From: Hirudo medicinalis
Taxonomy: Eukaryota > Annelida > Clitellata > Hirudinida > Hirudinidae
DNA length: 64,000 nt
NCBI GenBank assembly: GCA_011800805.1
Contig: MPNW01000439.1
Span: 22,651-86,650, forward strand
Direction: 5' to 3'
A program made the position numbers and the translations under genes. The notes below the pieces were generated by a model. The model was not told the DNA's origin. It was given only the letters and a program-made list of their open reading frames with translations, and did not search any database. This document shows positions 27,901-37,062 of the stretch, one piece after another (the first letter of the stretch is position 1; each line of letters opens with the position of its first letter).

Positions 27901-30738
27901 ACATTGACATTCCTATGACCTTTGCTTGAGCACGGGTCATAAGTTAAACATCTGAACGCAGGAATAGGGCAGAAGGGGGAGATGATGATCATCAGGAACA
28001 TCACCAGACACTGCACAGACATCTTCGAATGCCTCGCTTCCAATGGGGTACCACCGTCGGTCAGCAGGCAAATGAAAGTCACAGTGGAGTGTTGGTGTTT
28101 TTAAACTTGTTCTAACTATAATAATGATGATGATAATAATAATATAATAATTAATAAAATTTAAATCAGTTAATTTTTAAATTTAACTTATAACACGGCC
28201 GATAACATTTTTATTTGCAATATTATTGAACGAATGGTATTTTATGATACAATGCAAATGATCGACTAAAAATTACGATTTAAGATAAAACTCGACTTCT
28301 CTTGATATTTCTACCTAAAAACCGAGTCATACCACAATGTAATGAACATCTTAAGGGTGATTGAAAACTTTTCTCAGTCAAGCCAGAAGTTACCCTACCC
28401 AACAAGAGGTTAGGTCAAAGAAGGGGCAAAGAGACGATTCTGGACTGTTCGATAGCGGCCAACCCTCAAGCTATATCCTATTGGGAGAAGGATGGAGTGA
28501 AGGTGTCTGGAGGAAAGTACAGTATTGATGCCTACGAAGAGGGCAGGAACAACATCGTACTCAGCTTGAGGATCAGCTCAGTGGACGATTCCGACTGGGG
28601 GGTGTACAAGTGCGTCGCTTCGAATTCACTCGGAAGCGACGAAGCCACTATGGTATTATACGGTAAGATGGAAAGCCGTTGTTCCTCTCAAGGTAATGAA
28701 TATTCATCAGGCTTTCGAGTCATTAGTCTCGATATTCTGTCATTCACTCGAGTTTCTGCAACCTACTTCGACAGCATCACGCAATAAAATTAAAAACTGA
28801 TGACACAAAACTGTTTGAAAATTCCGGAGGCGCTCAATTTCCAGTTCATTTCTCTGAGGACCACAGGACGACCAAACAGCACGCCAAGTTCTCATCCAAT
28901 TTGCCCCTAAAAACTAATGATCCCCTTAATGTTTTCAAATTAGCCATTGCCACAAACACCTTTGAGAGTTTGTCTATAAGCAGAGTTTATTGATAAAAGA
29001 GACCACCCACTCCGTTAACCGAAGTATAAATGTCGCTTATTTTAAAAAAGAATCAGACTCGACGGCGCTGCAGGAAAGACTCAAGTGTTATGGAGATGTT
29101 TTTCAGTCTTCTCTCGAAACTCAGCTCCGGAATTTCAGTTAATTATGAAATATTTTTAAATTTTAAATTTTTTAATTAATATTTTCAAACTCAGCTCAAA
29201 GCTTTTAACGATGCTCAAAGAAGTGCTCTGACATTATCAAGAACTTTGTTCTGATAACTGAAACTATCTAATTAATTAGTACTACTTTTGTTATTTAAGG
29301 ACTGCAATGACTGCGTATTTAAATTAGAAGTGCCCCCCGATCCTATGAATCCACGCGACATAATTATGAGATTCTCATCAAGAAAATGTCATTTAATTGC
29401 ATCAACTCAAATTAAATTAAAGGGCATCCAGACGAATTGCATCGATTGAAAGTAACAAAGGACTTTCACCTTTTTTTGTGCTTCTAACGAGGAAGTTAGT
29501 CGAAGTCCACGGAAGAATGAGGGTCCATTCAATTGTTGTAAAACAAAAAACTAAATGTCAACATAAGTTTTTCTATCCCTCGTCATAGTGACATCTTGAA
29601 AGATTATCGTAACTATTATCTTTAACTCAATTTTCATTTCTCAAGAAAATAAATAAAGCAGCTCCCTTAGTTCTGCAGTCTTCTTTCAAGTACCCTTGAA
29701 ACTGCCTTCTCCGCATTAGATATGAGAAGCTAAATATTAATAATACTAATGACTTATTATAATGCTATTACATTAACATAAAACTAATAACATTATAATG
29801 CTATTGAATTAACATGAAGCTAATAATATTATCAAACTAATAAATTAACATATCATTAATAAATATTAATGCAAGCAAACCATTGTCACGTTCAAAGTGT
29901 TGCAGACTTATTCAGAATTTGTCATGTGTTTGGGTTAATAACTTGTTCACACTTCCGGAACCTATTCCGACATGATGATGTTGCTCTGCTATGGTGCTTT
30001 CCCAGAAATTCATAAATGGCTAAACAAATGCACATATTTAACCACATAAATAATTAAAATATATATTTTATTTCTGCTGCTCTAGCAGTCGGTGACCTCG
30101 TGTAATTTTACGTAAGGTCTATGATGTTTATAATCTAACTCCTGATGGTACGAATACATTGATAATGCAGAATATCCTCACAACGACGACTTGTTCAGGA
30201 AGACATCTCGTTTGTCAACCACAACCGACCATCTCTTCCTCACCTCAGTATCTCGACCATTCCTCTACTTCCATCTCAAGAATCAGGCACGTCAAGGGGC
30301 TCAAGTTTTCAAGCCATTCCCAGGTTCACATGTTGTAGTTGGCAGTCTTAATAGTGCTAATATTAATTTAAACTCAGAATGAAAGAGCTATTCCTGTTAT
30401 TTTGCAAAGATTGTCTGCTTGTGCAGGCGAAAGGTAAGAAGCAAGAACCAAAGCATATTAAAGTCCCTTAAGCTGGCAGAACATGATATTTGTACGGATG
30501 TCCTGAATTCTAAAGAATTATAAGCCATTAATTCGACTAATTCTATTTCAATAAATTTTCTAGAATAACGGACATTACGATAATTTTGGTATTTTATTTC
30601 GATATTTCCTAAATCAAATATTTTATACAAATTGCAGAATTCTCAGCTGCCAGATACTCCAGCTCGGCTGCAACAACCAATATGATCCTCTTACAATTTG
30701 TTCTTTACTTTCTTGCCAAGTGGAGCCGTGTTGCTTAG
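10775..30738 (+). CDS. Lachesin/IgLON-like GPI-anchored cell-adhesion protein with three Ig domains
   Basis: Cell-surface adhesion molecule, probably neural or epithelial by analogy with lachesin, neurotrimin and LSAMP. Predicted exons: 10775-10850, 23565-23665, 26525-26729, 27532-27675, 27962-28090, 28378-28662, 30171-30323, 30638-30738; all join in phase and give 397 aa. The first exon encodes [19 protein letters not shown], a signal peptide. Ig1 runs from [15 protein letters not shown] through KVAWLDVK to [15 protein letters not shown]. Ig2 has [20 protein letters not shown] and [10 protein letters not shown]. Ig3 has [18 protein letters not shown] and [18 protein letters not shown]. Each domain has both core cysteines and the tryptophan. 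The last exon has a small-residue cluster (SSSAATTN) followed by a hydrophobic tail and stop, as in a GPI-anchor signal. The Ig exons are firm. The first exon and exon 30171-30323 (linker, no homology seen) are inferences. The first intron is 12.7 kb. Confidence 0.82.
11041..11106. repeat. 33-bp perfect tandem duplication
   Basis: A 33-bp unit starting ATTAAGCTTTAAAATACTGA is present twice, at 11041-11073 and 11074-11106, with no difference seen. This points to a recent slippage or duplication event in intronic DNA. Confidence 0.95.
11336..11502. repeat. (ATT)n microsatellite, about 167 bp
   Basis: Nearly uninterrupted TTA/ATT triplets with a few TTTA interruptions near 11430-11460. Poly-Tyr and poly-Ile frames across it are artefacts. 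Confidence 0.98.
11799..11844. repeat. (GAGT)n / (GGGT) / (GAAT) tetranucleotide repeat
   Basis: Run of GAGT units passing into GGGT, GGAT and GAAT units. Confidence 0.9.
12595..12838. repeat. GAT-rich triplet tracts
   Basis: Two blocks, 12595-12666 (GAT with a short GCT run) and 12766-12838 (GAT with GGAT/AAT interruptions), separated by unique sequence. The other-strand poly-Ser frame is not a gene. Confidence 0.9.
13412..13488. repeat. (GAC)n(GAT)n microsatellite
   Basis: GATGAC hexamers, then seven GAC triplets, then a pure GAT run. All frames give homopolymers (Asp, Ser, His, Met). Confidence 0.97.
13848..13965. repeat. (TTA)n microsatellite leading into the satellite array
   Basis: Pure TTA triplets to about 13910, then interrupted ATT triplets merging into the roughly 157-bp repeat units that follow. 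Confidence 0.95.
13921..14897. repeat. TTA-derived satellite with 152-187 bp units
   Basis: The landmark TAATCAT recurs at 13921, 14079, 14237, 14392, 14550, 14737 and 14889, giving spacings of 158, 158, 155, 158, 187 and 152 bp. Each unit repeats the same order of variants: ACTCGTATTGTTATGATTT, a TGTTATTATTATTTTA block, TTGCTATTATTATCGTTATT, ACTATCATTACTATTATTTG, and ATTTTTATTGTTGTTATTA. The fifth unit is longer because a roughly 30-bp block is duplicated inside it. The array is therefore a higher-order repeat grown out of a triplet microsatellite, and it runs straight into the assembly gap, so its true length is unknown. Confidence 0.93.
14898..15340. other. Assembly gap (443 N)
   Basis: Unbroken run of N. 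The left flank is the satellite array, the right flank a triplet microsatellite. Confidence 1.
15341..15440. repeat. (ATC)n microsatellite at the right edge of the gap
   Basis: TTGTTATTA triplets, then about 26 ATC units, then ATT. Frames across it give poly-His, poly-Ile and poly-Met only. Confidence 0.97.
16015..16038. promoter_or_regulatory. CRE palindrome next to a GGGTCA inverted repeat
   Basis: A perfect TGACGTCA (16015-16022) is followed after two bases by GGGTCATGTGACCC (16025-16038), an inverted repeat of the half-site GGGTCA with a 2-bp spacer. The first is the consensus for CREB/ATF bZIP factors. The second resembles a nuclear-receptor inverted repeat and also contains GTCATGTGAC, a bHLH-zip type site. 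It lies in a GC-richer island of the 12.7-kb intron. Function is inferred from motifs alone. Confidence 0.35.
16282..16325. repeat. GAT microsatellite
   Basis: Short run of GAT triplets with GAC and AAC interruptions. Confidence 0.85.
16827..16905. repeat. GAT/GAC microsatellite
   Basis: Alternating blocks of GAT and GAC triplets, the same type of repeat as at 13412 and 37031. Confidence 0.9.
17051..17086. repeat. (AAC)n microsatellite
   Basis: About eleven CAA/AAC triplets. Confidence 0.9.
17681..17722. repeat. (ATC)n microsatellite
   Basis: ATC triplets ending in a CGCCATCGCCATC variant. Confidence 0.88.
17947..17990 (+). mobile_element. tRNA-derived SINE-like fragment (A-box half)
   Basis: TGGCCTAGTGGTTAAGAC fits the start and A box (TRGCnnAGYnG) of a tRNA-derived SINE, followed by ATCCACCTTTCACATTTGCAG. 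The same order of words appears at 39349 (TGGTCTTATGTTTAAGAC, CCTCTCGCAATGGCAGAG), so the two look like diverged copies of one family. The B box is not clear in this copy. It is a fragment, not an active element. Confidence 0.5.
18017..18060. repeat. (CA)n/(CGCA)n repeat
   Basis: CA dinucleotides interspersed with CGCA units, the only long dinucleotide tract of this kind noticed here. Potential Z-DNA former. Confidence 0.9.
19982..20021. repeat. (ATT)n(GTT)n compound microsatellite
   Basis: Six to seven ATT triplets switching to seven GTT triplets. Confidence 0.9.
20227..20234 (+). promoter_or_regulatory. TATA box of a candidate internal promoter
   Basis: TATATAAA lies about 255 bp upstream of a candidate signal-peptide exon (20491-20542) of the Ig gene. 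A transcription start would be expected near 20255-20265. Several ATG triplets occur between the expected start and the exon, including one at 20265 that opens a frame of about 43 codons. These weaken the model or would act as upstream frames. Confidence 0.35.
20491..20542 (+). CDS. Candidate alternative first exon (signal peptide) of the Ig gene
   Basis: An ATG opens [17 protein letters not shown], a short basic-then-hydrophobic stretch typical of a signal peptide, ending G|GTGAGT, a good donor in phase 1. That phase is the one needed by the first Ig exon at 23565 (GG TAC GAG). Joining gives ...[12 protein letters not shown] further phase 1-1 block at 20614-20688 (acceptor CTTAACAG, acidic [12 protein letters not shown] tract, weak donor) could be included between them. 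The 10775 exon offers the same phase, so the gene may have two promoters with different leader peptides, or one of the two is a chance match. Confidence 0.4.
21229..21261. repeat. (ATT)n microsatellite
   Basis: About ten ATT triplets followed by AT-rich TAATAA sequence. Confidence 0.9.
21597..21703. repeat. (CATC)n/(CGTC)n tetranucleotide repeat
   Basis: More than 20 CATC units with CGTC and CAAT variants, ending at a single ambiguous base (N at 21704). It is complementary to the GGAT array at 22175. Confidence 0.95.
21816..21920. repeat. (ATT)n microsatellite
   Basis: Triplet run with ATC and AAAATT interruptions. The other-strand poly-Asn frame is not a gene. Confidence 0.95.
22175..22234. 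repeat. (GGAT)n repeat
   Basis: GGAT units with two GGTT variants. Reverse complement of the arrays at 21597 and 22379. Confidence 0.93.
22379..22436. repeat. (GTCT)n(CCAT)n repeat
   Basis: Three GTCT units pass into about ten CCAT units. Confidence 0.93.
24634..24833. repeat. 40-bp minisatellite
   Basis: CAGTATCTCTCCAT-type starts recur at 24634, 24674, 24714, 24754 and 24794, an exact 40-bp period. The unit also contains CCCTTCCATCTGTCT and ATACTCTTCAGTA. Copies alternate between TCTCTATACT and TCTTTATACT, suggesting an 80-bp two-unit duplication. Degenerate CTCTCC/CAGTATC remnants continue to about 24870. It lies in the intron between the two halves of Ig1, and the strand is strongly pyrimidine-rich. 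The open frames through it are repeat-driven. Confidence 0.95.
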
Positions 30739-32422
30739 AACAAGACAAATATAGATGAACCCATTTCATGGAAACGTTGTTCAAAGCAACGAATCCTCTA
30801 GAAAACTTTCAACTTATTGGAAATCAATCACGGATTTTATGAATTTCAAACGACAGATTTATGGGTAGCTTTGATTAAACTGTAGAAAACAGTTTTGATT
30901 TGTTGAAATGTGAACAAATATTTTAAATTACGTACCTAACCAAATATCTTAGTTATAAAATATTATGATAACTCAGACTAAAAACATCTTAATTAAAGCA
31001 TTTCCACGTTCAGCAACTGAAATAATTTCTTCTCTTTGAATGAATTGGCAAAGAACGGGTGCACCGGCCGTTCGAACTGTTAATCAGGAGAGTTTTATAC
31101 ATTCACATCGGATTCATTTGAAAGGTTAATTATTATTTAAAAGAAATACGTCAATAAATTGACGGTGGCGACGTTGTGTGCGTGTCGCCACGGCTAATGT
31201 CTGAACACCATTGTAGAATCCGAAACGCTTGACATTTCAACTCCATCAACCAACAACGAATTATTCCATGGCGCCTGAATCATTAATCAACTGCCAGCTT
31301 TTATTTTATGTTGTTTAAAAATGTATGAATCTCTATGACGGAGAGGCCAGAATATGTTTGCCGATGGGAATTAGTTAACACGAGCTCCCGCTCTAATCAT
31401 AAAGGCTCTGACTCAAACATTAGTTCATATTTGTTTTCGCCCATTAGAACTAATTACACCACCTAAAATCATTTAATATCAATTAACAACAATCTACTTA
31501 ATTGTGGCTGTCTTGCATTTCTTATAATTGCTTTTTCATGGAGTAGGGTTTTATTGGATTATGATATTATTTTTATTTACTTGAGATTAAGCTCTTGAAA
31601 ATGCTTGCGAAGTGAAGTCAAAAGCATCACCAAAATTGTTTAAACCAGAGCTCTCAAATCTGATAGAAATCTCATGTTTCGTAAGTCATTGATCAGAAGC
31701 AAAACATTTTCAGAAAAGACATTTTCTCACAAAGGTTAGAAATTCTTTGACAAAATAGTAACAGTTTGTAGACATAAAACGGAGGATTCGCAAGCCTCAG
31801 AAGTTGAGTATTGAATGCGCTGCTTCTGATAGAATAAATTGTGAGTTGAATCGGGTACTCAAATCGGAAATAAACTTTAAACAAAAAAATTTAATAGTCT
31901 AGAAAGCTTGAAGAAAAAACCTCCAAATGATTTTGATATTAATTTTGTGGTTGTCAATATACAACGAATTATGCTCAAAATTCACTCCAAAATCACTTAA
32001 ATATAAGTTTGAGGTTTGAAGATGTTAGGGTTTCAATCCCTCAAGCTCAAAACAGTGTGAAATTTCAAAGAAAATTTTATTTATAAAAATATAAAGAAGT
32101 TTCAAAGCTATTCGATAATTGCACCGACATAATTAGAGGTTCCTGGGTAATACTAATCCTTTAGCAGACTAACCTCACTTCATTAAAGTGTGTCTGTCGT
32201 GCATCAAGCTGGCGGAGAGAATATGAGTTTGAGAGTTGAGAAAGTTTAAAAATTCTCCTTCGAAATTAAATAGCATAACGGACACCATTTATTACTTCCT
32301 GGCATCGTTGGTTGTTGCAGCTTGTTTTGATTCTCTTCTGCTGCCGTGATTGCGTTCCCTCCCATCTTGGACATATTTTATCATTAAATCTGCAGTCTCA
32401 ATTATGAAATTTAGTGCCTAGG
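30739..32422. other. Intergenic stretch between the Ig gene and ELAPOR
   Basis: AT-rich DNA with no recognisable exon on either strand. An AATAAA at 31153-31158 is a possible polyadenylation signal for the Ig gene, about 415 nt after its stop. The 5' UTR and promoter of ELAPOR should lie in the last few hundred bases. No TATA box stands out. Confidence 0.5.
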
Positions 32423-34923
32423 ATGAATTCGATTACCATTCTTTTGACGATCACCGCTATCCTTTCATCGTACGGTGAAGTGAGAAGAAACTGTGATAAG
32501 GTTTGGAGCAAATGCTATTGAATTGTTAGTGTTGGGATATTTATTTTTGTTTTCCGTCAAGGATGACTTTTATTATGAGTACACGTCATGTGATCGGGAT
32601 GGTAACAGGTGGAGGGTTGCCGTGCCAAAGACGGAAAAGTGTGCCAATTTTACCCCACCCCCTCCTGTTAGGGGAAAGAAATGCAGTATGTTTCGTTTTT
32701 GAAGAATTTAATATTTTATAATGTTATAATCTATCAGCCACCGAGAAACAACCATCTGTGTTACTCAACAGTTTGATCAATCAATGAGTATTTTTAGATT
32801 TCACATGTGATCCTGGGCATTACTTGGACATAAATGATCAAGAATGCAAATTGTGTCCTAGTGGCACTTTCTCTCTTGGAGGAGGGATTCGATTTGATGA
32901 CTGGCAGTCTATGCCTTCATCTTTTTCTGTAAAAGTAGAAAAGTTTTCTCTTGAAAGGGTATTACTTGCACATAACCAAGAAAAAACAGTGGAGGCAAAT
33001 TGCACAGGGTAGGCACTTAGAAAAGTGAAATTTGAATATTTGTTTAAAGATAAAACAAATGCAGGACATGGATGGCCAGTGGAAAATATCTGTTAGCAAA
33101 ATATGTTGATTGTCCTATATCACTCGTTTATGAGGCTGATTATGTCAGAGATGGGTCTGTTACTTTTCTATATGAAAACAATGATGAAAGTCTTCTCTTC
33201 AGTTTTGAGGTTCAATTTCTTATAATCTGTCCTAATAATTTACATTTTAATATTTCATTTTTAATCTGTAATCTATGTTTTGCAAGTGTTTTGTAATATT
33301 GTTCTCAGTAATTAAATGTAATCACCTATGACTAGTAATTTTGGCTCGATCACTTCATCGCATCATTTATATTTACCTTAGAATGAGTTATTATAGAATG
33401 AATTATTTATGGACTTTGAAAATCCATGTTAGGTTGAAAATCAAAAGTGTGAGTTTAGAAGAAGCCAAAAGGAAGACAATTCTTACAAGAGCCTTAGGCA
33501 GACAGAAGAGGGTGAATTCAGGAAGGTAAGTGTTCCTCTACCTCCTGGTCACAACAGACTAGTGTGGACGGTCATTCCTGTGTCCCTCACTGGCATTGAT
33601 GACAAGAAGGGGCCTAAGAAGTTTGTTAAAATCAAAGTTATAGAAATAAAAGGTAAAGTTTAACCTCTTTGGTGGCATTCACTCACTTGTCTAGCTAAAT
33701 AAACCATGTTACTTTTGCATGCCATTAAATTTTTGTTTATTTACTTGTCTATCCATCTGTTTGTTCATTCATTAAAATAATTCATTGGAGGAAGACATTT
33801 TATTAGCAGGATTCATTTTAGGAATGCGATGATAAAGAATGAAAATAATCCCATTTTTATGTCAAACTTTATCCACAGGAGTGGCTTACACATCAGAATG
33901 TACTCCATGTCGAGCTGGAACATTCAGTGAGAAGGGCAAGTCGGTCTGCCAACCTTGTCCTCAAAATACCTTCTCTCAGAGAGAAGCAGGAAAGTGTCTT
34001 CCATGTGATGATGAAAAAGAATATTCCGGTGGGTCTTGATGGTTCTTTACCTATTGTTTTGAGGCTTTCATTGAGCTTGAAACACCATAAAATTTTCTAA
34101 GTTTTCTAAAATAGATTTGATATCTGATTATTATTGGTCTTCACGACTTAAGTCAATATTTCTAAAAATAAATGATCTAAATTAGAAAGATTCATTCCCT
34201 CAATAATGCTGCAATTACATCCATCATTCAGAGCCAGGATCGGACACTTGTCTGGAGAGGCCGCCATGCACAGACAGCGATTATCTGGAAATAATCAAAC
34301 CCTGCGATGCCGATGGCCAGGTGAGATGATCAAATAAACACCTTATTTTAGTATGTCTTGTCACACTCTTTAAATCTACAGCAGCTTTTTTCAAACTAAG
34401 TTCTGATCTGAACAGCCTTTCTACTGCATCAATTCAACATGTAGTAGTGCACTTATTAACTGAAGTTACAACGTATAACATGTACATCGCAGACAAAGAT
34501 AGTGTACAAGTGGAATGATCAGATGGTCTGCAACCCTCTGCACCCCAATTCTATGCAACTCCCTCCCGATGGTCCCATGCAGGAGTGTCCCCCTTGCAAC
34601 CCGGGCATGCACCTCATCGATGGGGTCTGCAGGTGAGGCAGCGGAATTATGATTTTTAGAAATTAAATTATATGGCCGAGCAACTTCTGTTTGAATGTGA
34701 TTACAATCTGTTATTGTATTGCTAAGCATAACTGCACTAAATGCCAAGGCAGTTTCGTCCACATGCTGTTTACAACAGGAAATGATAATAATGATAATGA
34801 TAATGACAGCAATAATATTATTATTTATAATTAATAATTATTATTAATAATTAATAATAATAATAATAATTAATAATTATAATTAATAATTATTATTAAT
34901 AATTATAATTAATAATTATTATT

Positions 34924-34955
<32 letters not shown>

Positions 34956-37030
34956 ACAATATAGTAGTAATAATAATAACAATAACAATATTAATAACAT
35001 TAAAAATAAGAATACTACTTCTACTAATGATAATAATGATTTAAAATATTATTAGGGAACAAGTACCTATCAAGAAATGATTACGTTACTCACTTGCTTT
35101 TCATCAGCTTCAATCGAAGTGTTGTCATCTTCTGATTATTCCATCTCAGAAGCAAACTAATTCAAATTAAATTGTTAAATTGTTGGGCACTATTTATTTA
35201 TTTACCAGTCATTTCATTTTTATTTTACAACTGTGATTCACTTAATCAGAAGAAATTGATTAAATTTGGAGCAGAAATGCACTTTTACTAACAAATAATA
35301 GTCAATGTACATTACAAACTGTTGAAAGAGATTAAACTTGGCTTAACAAGTTGAATATTCACCTGTTGAACATGATGTTTTTAAGCAATGTTTTCGTGGA
35401 ACTCAATTGGGACTATTTGTTCAACAGTTACTGCCCACCAGATGAGTTTTCTAGTGGTAAAAAGGGTGAAGAGTGCAAGAAGTGCCCCAGTTCAACAGCT
35501 CCCACTACGGGAATTTTCATAAACTTCTGGAACAACCTCAACCTCACTTATGTCAACCTTTCCAGTCAATGTTTCTCATCTTCAGGTAAGTGTCGATGCC
35601 TTTTGAAATTAAGTGCTTGAAGCTCGACTTGTTAAGCGTCGCAAAATGATCAAAGATGAGAGGATAATGACGGTCCATTATAAAGTCATTGGTGCGTGCG
35701 ATTTGCGTTGAAAACATTTAAAAAGTGAAATAAAGAGAAACACGACCGTTAAGGCCTCGTAGCTGCTCAGTAATGACACTCAATTACGGCTTGCGTCAAC
35801 ATGTGCAGCCGTGTTTAGAAGCATCAATTTGCAGCGGAATGTTCGTCTCGGGAATTATGAAATTATGAATTGGAAAGTAAAAGGCATATTTTTGTTATTC
35901 TCATTTGAAATTTTAGATGTTTAATGTCTTTACATAATTATTATTAATTTTATGCTTTCTATTTTTATTGCAACAATAAATCATTCAAATTATTGATGGC
36001 ACTGTAAAAGTATTTTTAAATTGTGGCACTTTCTTGAGGAAACATTCTTATTTTTTATCGGTTGTGATGTTTTTGATGAGAATAAAACCTTCACCTCGAA
36101 CTATTTATGCATATTTTCTGAGTAACCATTACTGAAGATAATTGGCCATTAATGACTCAGGTGCAAACCAAATGATTCCACTAATAATAAATGCAATGAA
36201 ATTGCACCCAAATGTTAATTTAATTGTTATGTTAATAAATCAAATATTAATTACAAATAAACTGTGATAAATATTGCTTAAATGATAACTTAAATGCTAG
36301 GTGGTGAGCTTATAACCGACATAAACTGCAGCCCACTTAACTGTAATTCTCTGTGGTACAAATTATACAATATATAAATTTTTTTCTTGATGATTGATTT
36401 TGTTAATATTATTGAAAAAATTTACTAGGGTTACCATCAGATTGCAAGACCAAGGATGGATGGGTGCCCAACAAGGACCACATCAGATCAAAATTTGGTC
36501 ACGATCCGTCCGCTTTCCTTTTGCTCAGTTTGAAAGTTGGAGGTTTTAAGACTTCTGGCAAGAAACCATCAGCCATCAACGAAGAATATGAATTGCTTGA
36601 TGACGATGAAGAGAGTGAAGATGACATCTCTCAAAAGAAGAGTTATGCAAGCAACAACAACAACAATGTGGCTCAGATTTCTTTTGTCTTTGAGCTTTCA
36701 TGCTCCAGTGACTGCATTCTTTTCTTTATTAAGGTCAGTTAATGAGGACAGAATATTACCAATTTGCAGATAAATAAATAACTTGTAGATAACAGGATAT
36801 TAATGATTTATATTTATCATTTAAATGCCAATTTGTAAGTTATTTTTTGTGATTACCTTGCCATTTGATGTTTCACTGTTTCAACAAAGCAGAATGTTGA
36901 TGGCTGCTGGTTTGCATTTGATATAAATATTTGTATTCCTCTAAAAGTTAACATTTGTGTTTCAAAAGTTGCAAAATTCTTAAAAAAATCATGAATAGAA
37001 TAACTTCCTTATTGTGCTGCTGCTTCTACT

Positions 37031-37062
<32 letters not shown>

